Shown: in pieces, positions 47,770-58,444 of the stretch | How the letters are laid out: each line of letters starts with the position of its first letter | Numbering within the stretch: position 1 is the stretch's first letter | Source: Heterocephalus glaber | Lineage: Eukaryota; Chordata; Mammalia; Rodentia; Bathyergidae | Direction of reading: 5' to 3' | NCBI RefSeq assembly: GCF_000247695.1 | Contig: NW_004624784.1 | Coordinates: forward strand, 12,535,988 to 12,599,987 | Length of the DNA stretch: 64,000 nt | The notes under the pieces: model-generated | Told to the model about the DNA's origin: nothing | What the model saw: the letters and a program-made list of their open reading frames with translations, nothing else | Database searches by the model: none | Translations under genes and position numbers: made by a program

Positions 47770-48108
47770 TCGGGCGACCCAGCGTTGGCCACAGCCGGCC
47801 GCGCCGCCCGCCTTCCACTGGAGCCTCTCTCTCAGCGCCCCACCCCCGAACCTGTCGACTCTCCTCAGCCGCTGGCTGGCGCCTCCACCCCGCCTCTCGT
47901 GGAGTAGTGGAGGAGTAGCGTGGCGGGGCGCAGCACCCTGCCCACCCCAGGACGAGGCCTCCCTGTATCCCAGCCCTCGAGGCTTGTCGTTCGCTGCTGC
48001 AGGCGCTTTTCCAGCCTCCGGGCTCCCTTTCCCCTGTGTCCCTAGGGTGGAACCTCTGACCCTTCTCTCTCCGCCCAGCTCCTGTCGGACGCCGAAACCA
48101 TTTACTCT

Positions 48109-48138
48109 TGTGCGTGCGCGCGCGCGCGCGCGTGTGTA
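48109..48138 (+). repeat. (CG)n/(TG)n tract 2
   Basis: 30 bp of strict purine-pyrimidine alternation (TG and CG steps) at the edge of the island. Confidence 0.95.
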
Positions 48139-48179
48139 AGATCAATCGTGTTTTCCCTTTACCCATTTGATGAAATACT

Positions 48180-49405
48180 CATACTCTTTAGGAACTTCTT
48201 CGTTGCCTTCTAAAGTATTCCAAAGATTCAAGTCGTGACTCCGAGGGTTTCTTAGAAAGTTGTCCAGTCCAGCACTCTCTTTTAAAGGTGAGGTCTAGAG
48301 AGGTTAGTGATTTGTCCAGAGTCAGCTAGCTAGTTAAACCTGTCGGTGGCTAGATAGGTTTTCTGGGGTGTCTTTTTTTTTTTTTAACCTGGTCCACTTC
48401 GTTTACCAGGCCAGGGCCTTGTGGTCTACAGGTTCGAGTCCCTTATGGGATGACTCATTCTACTTTCTATAGATCCCGGGCCAGTGTTGTTTTTTATAAT
48501 TTATGCAAACCTAAAGAAAATTCAATGTTTGAAGCTTTGACCTCTTTACAGAGTCTGCCATGGAGAAAGAAAGAGCACTTAGACTCAGGCTTGATTTTGT
48601 ACAGTTTTAAATTGTGGGGAAAAATTTAAAAAAATAAATGGGGGTTCGTTGAGAGGTGAAGGTGTGGAAAATGAGGAAAGAGAAAATCCAGAAGATTGTT
48701 TTTTCCTTGGATATGACCTGTGTCTTTAGGTTCTTCTGGGCACATTGTTCTGACATAAAGGTTGCCTCCTTGTGGGAGAACTGGGGAGGAAATCATTATG
48801 TATTAGTTTGTTGGCTAGGGCATTGGGTAATAAATTATGGATGTGTTGGATCCTGGGGACCCATCCGGCAGCCACTGAGGCAGGGTATTGTGAATGAAGC
48901 TTGTCTTCATCTTCAGAATTCCATGCCAGCTCCCTCTGAAACAAACTGAAGAGTCTCAGATCCCTGTGGAAGCATTCTAAATCTTTTAATTCTTAATTAA
49001 CTTTCTCCATCTGTTTTATGGCCCAAACTAAAGAAACATCCAGTTCATCTTGAGAATTTATAATTCTGTGTTGGAACTGGCTTCTGCACTATGCTGATGT
49101 AAGTATGTGAAAATTCTGGTGTATTGTCATAATCCAAGTTAAGTAGAAAAAATAGAAAATGCAGGAAAATTGTGCAAATTGCTTACTCTTTGTCTTCCCG
49201 GAGAACTCATTTTTATGGACAACTAAAGCTTCCCTGTAATATAGTTCTTGTGGTAAATTAACTTTTGTTCTTCCCATCTTTTAACTCCATTCTGCTTCGT
49301 TTTCTCACTGGCTCTTCTGTTTGTGATCTCAGAAATTAATGACTTGCTGCATTGGGAGATTATTATGAATCAGTAAGGTAAAATGGAAATCAGATCCCTT
49401 CCTGT
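48180..49405. other. PAFAH1B2 intron 1, SINE-free proximal part
   Basis: A possible reverse MIR remnant at 48286-48345 ('gagaggttagtgatttg'). No exon seen. Confidence 0.4.
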
Positions 49406-49411
49406 TAGTTG

Positions 49412-49500
49412 GTTGTTTTTGTAATGAGATTGAACCCAGGCCTCCCTTGTGCTAGGCTAGTAGACTAGTGCTCTACTGCTGAGCTATATCCCCAGATCCC
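49412..49500 (-). repeat. Older ID SINE
   Basis: Reverse old-type ID ('gtgctctactgctgagctat'). Confidence 0.8.
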
Positions 49501-50264
49501 CTCCCCCCAAGTTCTTTTTTTATCTCTTTTCCTCCATTCCCCCACCCTCCATCTTTTGTTTCCTTTCCCGTTTGAAAAAGATCTCCCTACTTCCTATTAT
49601 CTGCCTTTTATTTTGCTCTTTATTTATATTTTGGGCTTCTCATATAAGAGAAACCATGAGGTTTTTAAGCTCGTGTGTCTCATTTATTTCACAACATTGT
49701 GGTCTCGAGGTGCATCTGTTTACCTACAATGCCTCAAGTTTATCCTTTATGGCAGAGTAGTATTCCATTGTGTATAAATACATTTTCTTCATCATCTGAT
49801 GGTGGACCTGTAGTCTGTTTCCAAGATTTAACTAATATAAATTGTGCTGCTATAAATGAGTATGTATGTATTACTGTAATTCACTCAGAAGGATACCTGG
49901 AAAGGAACTAACTAGCAAGCTGGTTCAAATGGAATTTCTAGGTTTAGTTTTTTGAGGAATCTCCATACCAATCTCCATAGTGGTTGTACTAGTTTACATT
50001 CCCATCAATGATGTAGAAGGATTCCTCTCCCGGCTCCCATGCAGCCTTACCAGCATTTGTTAATGTTTGATTTTTTTTGATGATAGCCATTCCTTCTGGG
50101 GTAAGATGGAATCTTAGTGTTGTTTTCATCGCATTTCTCTAATGGCCAGAGATGTTGAACATTTTTCATGTGTGTATTGGCCATCTGTTCTGAGAAGTGT
50201 CTGCTCATTTCACTTGACCATTTTTGATTGGGCCTTTTGTTTTGAGGGGGTTCTAATTTTTTTT

Positions 50265-50640
50265 TTTTAATATGGTCTTCTTAGGCGAGTGGCGGTAAAA
50301 CCTATGGCACACCTGCCACAGTGGACACACAGAGCCCTCTCTGTTGGCATGCAAGCCAAGTCACCCCAGCAGCCAAGCATTGGCTAACAGTTGTTTTTTC
50401 TGAACTAAAAAAACCTCAGTATTCAGGTTTAATTGCAGGGTTGGCACTTTGTGATAAATAAGTGGGTTTTGAGTTACAGTTTGGGCACTTGGTCTCTAAA
50501 AGGTTTGCTGTCACTGCATTAGGCAGTTCAGGCTGGCTTTGAACTCTGTATCCCAGGCTGGCTTTAAATTCATGATGATCCGCTTGCCTCATCCTCAAGT
50601 GCTGGGAACACAAGTGTGCGCCACCACCCCCAACTAGATA
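50265..50640 (-). repeat. B1 SINE in L1, carrying a hAT element
   Basis: Reverse B1 halves at 50265-50286 and 50517-50640. The 18-bp L1 sequence 'ggggttctaatttttttt' is duplicated at 50247-50264 and 50641-50658, proving the B1 entered the L1. Confidence 0.9.
50287..50516 (+). mobile_element. Nonautonomous hAT-type DNA transposon, copy A
   Basis: 230 bp with imperfect terminal inverted repeats: left AGTGGCGGTAAAACC, right end reading inward CAGTGACAGCAAACC. Flanked by 8-bp tcttaggc and cattaggc (6 of 8 identical), the target length of hAT elements. No coding capacity. Aligns end to end with copy B on the opposite strand, e.g. shared 'ataaataagtgggttttg'. Confidence 0.85.
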
Positions 50641-50782
50641 GGGGTTCTAATTTTTTTTAGTTCTTTATGTATATTCTAGATGTTAGTCCTCCATCTGAGG
50701 AATAGTTGCCAAAAATTTTTCTCCCAATCTGTAGGTAGTCTCTTCACTCTTTTGGTTGTTTCCTTTGTTGTACAGAAGCTTT

Positions 50783-50866
50783 TTTTTTTCCTGATATCAG
50801 GACTCAAACTCAGGACCTTGAGCTTGCAAGGCAGGCACGTTGCCACTAAGCTAAATCCCTGGCCCA
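50783..50866 (-). repeat. ID-type SINE
   Basis: Reverse ID in L1; 'tgtacagaagctttt' on both sides. Confidence 0.95.
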
Positions 50867-51544
50867 TGTACAGAAGCTTTTTAATTTGCTATGATCCTTT
50901 TTGTTGATTTTCAGTATTACTTCTTGTGCCATTAGGATTCTCTTCAGAAATTCCTTGCTTACGCCTATGACTTCAGAGAGTTTTACGTACTTTATCTGCC
51001 AGCACATTGTTTCTGTTTTAACATTTAGCTCTTTGATCCATTTTGATTTTAATACATGGTGAGATATATTGGTCTTGATCCAGTCTTCTGCATGTGGATA
51101 TTCAGTTTTCCCAGCATAGCACCATTTAGGTGGAGGCTATCTTTGCTCCAGTGTGTCTTTGGCTACTTTGTCAAAGATCAAGTAGCTGGATGTGTCTAGG
51201 ATTGTTCCTGCTTCCTCTGTTCAGTTCCTCCATCCATATGTCTGTTTTGTGCCAGTACCATGCTGTTTTTATCATCGCAGCTTTATAATATCTTACAATC
51301 TAGGATTTTGATACCTCTTACCTTGCTATTTTTACCCAGAATTACTTTTACTATTCTGATTCTCTTCTGATTCCATGTGAATTTTTGGATTGTTTTCTCT
51401 CGATCCATGAAGAATGTTGTTGGTATTTTGATTGGGATTGCGTTAAATCTGTATATCAGTTTTGGAATTATAGCTATTTCCAGTCACTCAGACTTTTATG
51501 ACCTGCCACAGGCTTCTCTCTGTATAATTCCTGATTCATCATCA

Positions 51545-51815
51545 TCATTGCTCCCTGCCCCAGGGTCTACTCTTTGAGCTATACTGTCAGCCCTTTTTAA
51601 ATTTATTTTGGGGCCGGGGATTTTAACTCAGTGGTTCCACCGCCTGCCTCACAAGCACAAGGTCCCAAGTTCGATCCCCAGTACTCCCCCCGCCAAAAAA
51701 AATTTATTTTGAAGCATTGTCTTCCTAAATTGCCCATTCTGTGCTCGAATTTGTAATTCCCCTGTCCCAATCTCTCAGAGTGCTGGGATTACAGGCATGC
51801 ATCACTATACCTGGC
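51545..51815 (-). repeat. B4-type dimer split by an ID
   Basis: ID-like unit to about 51600, a forward young ID at 51612-51700, and a diverged reverse B1 at 51710-51815. 'aatttattttg' flanks the ID. Confidence 0.75.
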
Positions 51816-52179
51816 TTATTCTTCATTTTTTGGTATAAAGTATGCAATAGTTTATCTGATTTCCAAATTTGAATCCTCTAAGCCCTCTATATTGTGTTTC
51901 CAGCCTCCTTCTTTTAGAGGAGATCACATGAATTTATGGCTCAGTTTTCTGGGAGTTTAAAATGTTACCAAACCATAGACATAAAATGAAAGCTACTTTG
52001 TACTGTAGGATATTTGATTTAGCAAAATAATTCAAAATCCAAGTGTCTGAAGCACAAAGAAACAAATTTTTGCTCAGATATGGGAGGAAAAATGACCTTG
52101 TATTCAGTTTGGGGTGGAGGGAGGATGCCACTACTCTATTGGGAATAATATTTAATCTTACAGTTATAGCTACCTTTTA

Positions 52180-52362
52180 TTTTTATTTATTTTTATTTTT
52201 TGGTACCAGGGATCAAAATCAGAACCTTGTGCTTGCAAGGCAGGCGGTGGAACCTTTTAGTTTTAGACAAGTGACTTTTTTTTTTGTACCAGGGATCAAA
52301 CTCAGGACCTTGTGCTTATGAGGCAGGTGGCAGCACCACTGAACTAAATCCCCAGCCCTAGA
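52180..52362 (-). repeat. Two reverse ID SINEs
   Basis: The first (52195-52254) is 5'-truncated; the second (52277-52362) is complete. Confidence 0.9.
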
Positions 52363-52589
52363 CAAGTGACATTTTGTACCTCAGCCGTGTGTCTTTTTCA
52401 TTTTGTCAGTGAAGAAATTTAGGATTCAAATGGAAGTGTTTTGCTTAGTATCAGAATGCTACTAAATTTGTGTAGTGATTAAAAAAAATACTAAACATTG
52501 CTAAGTTAAACTTTATCACTGTTTCATACAGTGTTTCCTGTGTAGAACATAATATCCTTTGCTCAAGAATAATAGATTTTTTTATGTTC

Positions 52590-52860
52590 GACAATAATGA
52601 GCAAGCATCCCTAATCTGAAATGTTCCAAAATCTGAATTGTTTTGAGAGCAGACACAAGTGGATGATGCCACAAGTGGAAAATTCCACACCTGACTTCAT
52701 GTGATAGGTTACAGTCAAAACACCGAAATCAAAAATGTTGCATAAAATTACTTTCAGACACTATATAAACAAGTGAATTTTCATGTTTCTATTTAGGTCT
52801 CATTCCCAAAAATATCTCATTTTGTATATGCAAATATTCCAAATTCTAAAAAATCCAAAA
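52590..52860 (-). repeat. Possible Tigger-like DNA transposon remnant
   Basis: 'gcatccctaatctgaaatg', 'ttccaaaatctgaattg' and 'atgcaaatattccaaattc' resemble an old Tc1/mariner (Tigger) type element. Weakly assigned. Confidence 0.45.
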
Positions 52861-52867
52861 TGCTTCT

Positions 52868-53010
52868 GAGCCCGGCACAGTGACACATGCCTACAATTCT
52901 AGCTATTTGGAAGATTGTAGCAGGAAAATAAAAAATTCAAAGAAAGCTCAATGGTGGAGTGCCCCTGGGTTCAGTTTCCATTGCCACAAAAATAAACAGA
53001 TAACAAAAAC
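52868..53010 (+). repeat. B4-type SINE dimer
   Basis: Short B1-like unit plus ID-like unit ending 'ctgggttcagtttcc'. Confidence 0.65.
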
Positions 53011-53134
53011 TCTGGTTTTATTTTATTTAAAAAAAAAAAACTGGTTTTAAACATGTCTAAGGAGTAGTCAACCTGTAAATCACTGTTCAATATGGTTTAA
53101 ATAATAAAGCTTCTAGCATAAGGTACTGTGGAAT

Positions 53135-53366
53135 AGTTTTTTTGTTTTGTTTTTGAGACAGAGTCTCACTACGTAGTTTGGGCTGGCCTTGAACTCACTA
53201 TGTAGCTCAGGTTGGCCTCAAATTCTGTGATCCTCCTGCCTCAGCAGGCATGAGCCGTCATGCCTGGCATGAACAGTTCTTTTTTTTTTTTTTGGTACCA
53301 GGGATGAAATTGGGTCCTTGTGCTTGCGCAGCAGGCCCCGAAACCACTGAGCTAAATCCCCGGCCC
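53135..53366 (-). repeat. B1 and ID SINEs
   Basis: 53140-53268 is a reverse B1. 53280-53366 is a reverse ID. 'catgaacagttc' lies on both sides of the ID. Confidence 0.9.
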
Positions 53367-53775
53367 CATGAACAGTTCGTAATAAACATTAATTGTAACT
53401 GTTATTGTTATTTTAGATTACCTGTTGAAATTCTGAAAATCTATGTCTGTAAAGTAGATCGTAGATTTTAAAGAGATGTTGAAGTTTACGTGGACCATTA
53501 GAATTGAAAATATATGCACCTCTGGGATGCATAAGATGATTCTCTGGAATATAAGAGAAAACTCAAAACTTCTTTTTCAACATTTTTTAAGGTAAAAATG
53601 CAAAAAATTATTAATAATTTAACATGTACATTAACAATCCACATAATTTATACACAGATATATGTATATTGGGGTACATTTCAGAAAGATTCTAAGACAT
53701 TCAAAAATGTTTAAACTCATTAATCTGGATCAATCTCTACTCATATTTATACTCACTTTGTGCTTTCCTATTACA
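53367..53775. other. Intronic stretch, nothing recognised
   Basis: AT-rich sequence; no exon supported. Confidence 0.4.
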
Positions 53776-54420
53776 TTTTTTTTTTGGTACTGGAGATTGA
53801 ACTTGGGACCTTGCGCTTGTGAGCCAGGCGATGGAACTACTTGAACTAAATTCCTGGCTCCTATTACATGTTTATCTAGCCTGTTTTTGTGCCTCCATTG
53901 AGAGAAGTCTACCTTATGAGACAGATGATTTCAGTTTATAGTATTTATTAGAAACTTATCTCACTGTTCTTGGCATGGTGGCATATGCCTATAATCTTAG
54001 CATTTGGGCTGCTGAGGCAGGAGGTTCACAAGTTTGAGATCAACCTGGTCTACATAGTGAGACCCTGGTCTCAAAAAAAAAAAAGCTATTAAGAGGATTT
54101 TGATTTGTAAGAAAGAATGGGACATCAGTGGAGGCTAGGGATGGAACCCAGGGCCTGATACATGCTAAGCAAGTGCTCTTCCACTGAGCTACACTCCAGG
54201 CCCAAATGACACGCCCCCACCCCATTCTAGGGTTTGAACTAAAGCCTCGTGCATGCTAGGCACCTTTTCACTGAGCTATGCCTCTGGCCTTTTTAAAATT
54301 TTATTTTGTTTTAAGACAAAGAGTAAGTTGCCTGGGCTGACCTCTGATTTGGGAGTCCTTCTGCCACAGCCTTCCAGAAAGCTGGGATTATAAGGCATAT
54401 ATCACCACGCCCAGCAGCAA
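53776..54420. repeat. SINE cluster (ID, B1, ID, B4)
   Basis: 53779-53862 ID minus, with 'tcctattacat' on both sides; 53970-54085 B1 plus; 54128-54205 older ID minus; 54215-54415 B4-type dimer minus. Confidence 0.85.
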
Positions 54421-54447
54421 AGAAGCTTTTCTATAGAAGGTATAGAA

Positions 54448-54646
54448 CAGCGATGGTGAACCGTTTAGAGACCAAGTATCCAAACTGCAACGCAAAACCC
54501 ACTTATTTATTGCGAAGTGCCAACACTGCTGCCCCTTATGCGCACTATTACCTGATGCTCGGCTTCTGGGTGACTTGGCTGATGTGGCCGCAGGGAGGGC
54601 TCTGCCTGCCTGCTGTGGCACATGTGCCATAGATTCACTACCACTG
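54448..54646 (-). mobile_element. Nonautonomous hAT-type DNA transposon, copy B
   Basis: 199 bp. Termini CAGCGATGGTGAACC on the left and, read inward from the right, CAGTGGTAGTGAATC. A perfect 8-bp duplication GTATAGAA lies at 54440-54447 and 54647-54654. Same family as copy A in the opposite orientation; no coding capacity. Confidence 0.9.
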
Positions 54647-54664
54647 GTATAGAATATTTTATTG

Positions 54665-54755
54665 AGTTTCCCAGGCATGGTGGCATACGCCTGTTATCTC
54701 AGCATTCTGGAGACTGAGGCAGGAGGATTGCAAGGGCAGCCCTGTCTCAAAAAAA
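54665..54755 (+). repeat. B1 SINE, internally shortened
   Basis: 'ggcatggtggcatacgcctg', 'gaggcaggaggattgcaag' and 'ccctgtctc' then A tail. Confidence 0.8.
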
Positions 54756-54809
54756 AAAGTTTTATTGTGTTTACAAACAAAAGCAAAACCCTTAAATTAA
54801 ATTTATATA

Positions 54810-55025
54810 TGGGCCAGGGATTTAGCTCAGTGGTTTCACCACCTGCTGCGCAAGCGCAAGGACCCGAGTTCGATCCCCGGTACAAAAAAACAAAAATTAT
54901 ATATGGCAATATTTTGACTTCTTAAATCATTCTCCCTATCCCATCCCTCTTACTGGGGATTAAACTCAGGACCTTGCTCTTGCCAGGCAGTGCCGGCGCC
55001 ACTAAGCTACATCCCCAGCTCTTTT
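54810..55025. repeat. ID (plus) and older ID (minus)
   Basis: 54810-54890 is a young ID of the 'ggtttcaccacctgctgcg' subtype; 54945-55022 is an older reverse ID. Confidence 0.9.
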
Positions 55026-55037
55026 TCCTTTATGCTT

Positions 55038-55042
<5 letters not shown>

Positions 55043-55086
<44 letters not shown>
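55043..55086 (+). repeat. (TG)n microsatellite
   Basis: About 21 TG units. Confidence 0.95.
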
Positions 55087-55264
55087 ACCTTTCTTAGATG
55101 TTGAAAGCCTAAACAAATACCATAGACTGATTGGAGCTATACAGATTCACCTTCTTGATTCTCATTTTTTACATTGACGTTGCATGTCTCCTGGGTGAAA
55201 TGGTTAGATATAAGGCCCCTTTTAGGGAGTCAGAATGAATTGATTTGTGATCAGTGGGTCAGAT

Positions 55265-55415
55265 GTGACTTCATTGGGATCAGGCAAACCTAATTTCAGG
55301 TCTCATTTAGTCTCTCACTGCACAAACTGCCTAAATTTTCTGGCCTTTGTTTTCTTCATTTTATAGTACTTTCGTGAGGATTGGAATGGTATGTATAAAA
55401 CATACAGGATACATA
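55265..55415 (+). repeat. MIR SINE
   Basis: 'tttcttcattttatagtac' and surrounding order match forward MIR; moderately diverged. Confidence 0.6.
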
Positions 55416-55576
55416 GTCTCTTGTAGTTATTTTCTGAAAGTTGCCAGTTGTAGTAATCTAAGCATGCCCAAAATGTGGATGATAGTTTACATTTTTAGTC
55501 AGATAGGTGCTTAGCCCTCAACCTGATTGTGGGTTTTTGGTTTTTCTTTTTTGTTTTTTAGATTTAGTGTCATTTA

Positions 55577-55615
55577 TCGTTCCAGTTTTAGTATGTGTGC
55601 TGCCAAAGTGAGCAC
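55577..55615 (-). pseudogene. Tailless U6 snRNA 5' fragment (nt 1-39)
   Basis: Reverse complement matches U6 from its first base to the GGAACGA segment, with four differences in 39. It has no A tail. Flanked by 17-bp 'agatttagtgtcattta' (55560-55576) and 'agatctagtgtcattta' (55616-55632), 16 of 17 identical. Not functional. Confidence 0.9.
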
Positions 55616-55755
55616 AGATCTAGTGTCATTTAGAATCAAGGTAATTTATATAATTAGTGTTAATGTTGTTTACTTTTGTAATTTATTTTTCTCGAGAAGG
55701 TATCTTTTTGTGTTTAGAGATTGGTACTTTGGTATTCTAAAATCCATTACCTTTG

Positions 55756-55835
55756 GGTGGGCTTGTGGCTCAGTGGTAGAGCACTCACAAAGCATGAGGC
55801 CCTGGGTTTGACTCCCAGCACTGCAAAAACAAAAG
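55756..55835 (+). repeat. Older ID SINE
   Basis: 'cttgtggctcagtggtagag' and 'ctgggtttgactcccagcac', close to the classical rodent ID sequence. Confidence 0.85.
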
Positions 55836-56289
55836 CAAAAAAACTGAAAAACTACTACCTTGGCAGTGTCCAGTGTGTTTTATATACTCAGTATGTATGT
55901 GTGCATAATATATACCTCATACTGTATATCCCTACTTGTGTGTATGTATCTATATTTATAGAATAAATATAAGTCTTTCTTCTTTTCACAGAAAGGCTAG
56001 TTGTATTTGAGGATGGGAAAGAAAAAAAAAAGATTGCTCATATAGAGTAGAGCCTTGATATGAAAGCCACAAAATCTTAGACTTTTCTCTTTCTCATTGT
56101 CCTTTGCATTTAGAATCTATTTCTTCACAATTGGTTGAAAATCGTCTGGTTTCCTATTTGTCTTTCTAGAAGATTAACATTTCTGATTTTTCTGGGTTTA
56201 CTTATTCCTTTTCTGCTATCCAGTGCCGTATTTGAGCTCATCATAACTAAAACTTTTTTGGTGGAGCTATGTCAAAAGTACTTAGTGAG

Positions 56290-56510
56290 CAGGCCAGGGA
56301 TTTAGCTCAGTGGCACCATGCCTACCTCATAAGCACAAGGTCCTGAGTTTGATCCCCGGTATGGGGCGGGGTGGGGGTGGGGGTACAAACCTAGTGAGCA
56401 TTTTTAAGACCTACTACCTGCCAGGTGTGGTGGTGCATACCTGTATTCTGAGCATTCAGAAAGCTGAGGCATCAGGATCTCAAGTTCAAGGCCACCCTGT
56501 TTTGAGACAA
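56290..56510 (+). repeat. ID SINE followed by B1-like SINE
   Basis: 56290-56362 ID with a G-rich tail; 56420-56510 truncated B1. 'ctagtgagca' and 'cttagtgagca' flank the ID. Confidence 0.85.
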
Positions 56511-56977
56511 CCAAAACTAGTACTAAATCCTGGAACTAGTTTTTATTATAACCTGTACTACAGTTGTGTGATGCTTAGTAACTAGTGAATGCTTATCATT
56601 GTTGTACTCATTCTTTAGTGTGAATCTCTAAAAAGGCTATAATGTAGATCTCACTGTACTGTGTCCAACTCCTTATGTCGTTTGGTACTGTTATATGTAA
56701 TTGTGAAAAGCTTACATAGATGTAAAGTGTATATTACGTGGAGCAGATTTTTAAAAATGTAATGTACTATTTCTAAGTGATACTCAAACTTGTCTGTAAG
56801 ATTAGTGATATGGGGTTTAAGAAGTCATGTCCTGGAATTCATCTCTGTTAAAAATAAACCTGTTTTGTTTCTAGAAAAAACTCACAGTGAAACAAATTAT
56901 TATTTAAAATCTGATAAGTAAGTGGTAGCAAATATTTCTGTTAGTAAATGAAACATGACATAGACATTTTTCCTCAG

Positions 56978-57065
56978 GTGTAGAATGAGCCAAGGAGATT
57001 CAAACCCAGCAGCTATTCCACATGCAGCGGAGGATGTTCAAGGAGATGACAGATGGATGTCTCAG
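56978..57065 (+). other. PAFAH1B2: PAFAH1B2 exon 2
   Basis: Acceptor 'tttttcctcag' ends at 56977 and donor GTAAAA starts at 57066. The first seven bases (gtgtaga) are 5' UTR. Confidence 0.9.
56985..57065 (+). CDS. PAFAH1B2: PAFAH1B2 first coding exon (27 codons)
   Basis: Encodes the N-terminus of the alpha2 catalytic subunit of cytosolic platelet-activating-factor acetylhydrolase 1B, a GDSL/SGNH-fold hydrolase that removes the sn-2 acetyl group of PAF and associates with LIS1 (PAFAH1B1). The start is at 56985 and residues 1-27 begin MSQGDSNPAAIPHAAED and end ...RWMSQ. From memory, the human protein is the same here except Ile instead of Val at residue 18. The catalytic serine and the rest of the ~229-residue protein are on later exons beyond the window. 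The exon is a multiple of three and splices in phase 0. Preceded by one noncoding exon 9.4 kb upstream. Confidence 0.95.
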
Positions 57066-57309
57066 GTAAAAAGAAGTACATATTCATGTGGGAGGTATCT
57101 CTTCAATTTTTTTTTTTTTAGGATCTTTTTACCAGAGCTTTAAGGGGACAGTTTTAATAGTCAATAAACATTTATTGCTATGAATGTAAATTTTAAAATC
57201 TAATGTTAGAAATGTCAAACCTGATCACCAGTCTGCAGCTGAGGAATATTTTGATAGCACGGTAATTGTTCCTGTTAATCTTTAAAGATAGCAATGTCTT
57301 TACAATAGT

Positions 57310-57460
57310 TTTAATTTGTTTTGTTTTTTGAAACTGAGTTTCACTATGTAGTTCAGTCTGGCCTTGAACTGTGTAGCCCAGGGTGGCCTTGAATTCATAG
57401 TGATTCTTCTGCCTCAGCCTCCTGAGTGCTAAGATTACAGTCATGCACCACCATAAACCT
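57310..57460 (-). repeat. B1 SINE
   Basis: Reverse B1 ('gtagttcagtctggccttg', 'tcagcctcctgagtgctaag'). Confidence 0.9.
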
Positions 57461-57744
57461 GACATACTTTTTAAAATAAATTTCAAAATTACACAAATGT
57501 TAGAAAATTTTAGGAAGAATCCCCTATATTCTTCATCCACACTTAACACTACTGAGCCATTTGAGAGTAAGTTGTACTCATCATCATTCTTTATCCCTAG
57601 ATAGTTCAGCATGTTTTCTAAGAACAAAGCTTTTCATATAACTAAAAGATGGTTATTAAAGTCAGGGAATTTAGCATTGATATAATTAATCACTTACTAG
57701 TGCAATTATTTAACTACAAGAGGACCAAAAATTGCATATTTTTT

Positions 57745-58060
57745 TGTTAATTTTTTTTTTTTTGGTACCAGGGATCGAACTCGGATCCTTTCATTTGCAG
57801 GGCAGGCGGCGGAACCACTGAACTAAATGCCAGCCCTGTTTTTTTGTTAATTTTTATAACAGGGACTATAAAATGATAATTTTATTAAATTTATTCAATA
57901 CAAGAATCAACTAGTTGAAATGACACCTGCCTGGGAGATGCTCAGGATAGTCACTATATAAACAAATGCACTGTCTGAGTGATGCTATGGTACCCTGGTT
58001 TTGTTCTGTTTGGTTTTGTTTTCCGATACTGGGAATTGAACTTATCCCCAGCTCTTAGGG
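57745..58060 (-). repeat. ID SINE and a partial older ID
   Basis: 57750-57836 is a reverse ID, with 'tttttttgttaattttt' on both sides; 58008-58058 is a fragment. Confidence 0.85.
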
Positions 58061-58263
58061 TAAACTGTTAAGTGATTAATCAAAAAACCATATTCCTATA
58101 TTTGTATTTCTCCAGTTGTCCCAGTAATCTTCTTTACATTGGTCTTCTTACTCTGAGATTACACATTCTGTTCCACTGTTGTGCCTCTTCTCCTTTGATC
58201 TGAAACATTTCTTGGTTTTTATTTTTCATGACCTTGACAGTTTGGAAGAGTACAAGCCTTTTT

Positions 58264-58440
58264 AAAAAATTTATTTATTTATTTATTTATTTATTTTAAA
58301 CAGGATCTCTACATAGTTCAGGTTGGCCCTGAACTCAACTGTGTACCCCACACTGGCCATGAACTTGGGCTGATCCTTCTGCCTCAGCCTCTTGACTACT
58401 GGGATTACAGGCATGCACCGCCATGTCCAGCCAGGCCATT
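58264..58440 (-). repeat. (TTTA)n and B1 SINE
   Basis: 58270-58297 is (TTTA)n; 58298-58436 is a reverse B1. Confidence 0.9.
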
Positions 58441-58444
58441 TTAT

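Larger units (their letters stand above)
47340..48140. promoter_or_regulatory. PAFAH1B2: PAFAH1B2 CpG island
   Basis: CpG-dense block covering the proximal promoter, exon 1 and the start of intron 1. The long frames here (e.g. 47588-48139) come from base composition. Confidence 0.9.
49505..51540 (-). repeat. L1 (3' UTR and ORF2 end), minus strand
   Basis: Plus strand is reverse L1: 'gagtagtattccattgtg', 'ctgctataaatgagtatg', 'agccattccttctggggtaa', 'ttgtacagaagctt', 'tgctttgtcaaagatcaag'-like text at 51165-51185, 'agtaccatgctgtttttatc'. Interrupted by a B1 (50265-50640, itself carrying a hAT element) and an ID (50783-50866). Confidence 0.85.
47588..56977 (+). other. PAFAH1B2: PAFAH1B2 intron 1
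   Basis: Runs from donor GTGAGT (47588) to an acceptor 'tttttcctcag' ending at 56977. Contains the two (CG)n tracts, an L1 carrying nested insertions, both hAT copies and many SINEs. Confidence 0.7.

Noticed and set aside
47588..48139. 183-codon frame in the PAFAH1B2 island
   Set aside because: Starts in intron 1 directly at the donor, contains the (CG)n tracts as Arg-Ala runs, and is a composition artefact.
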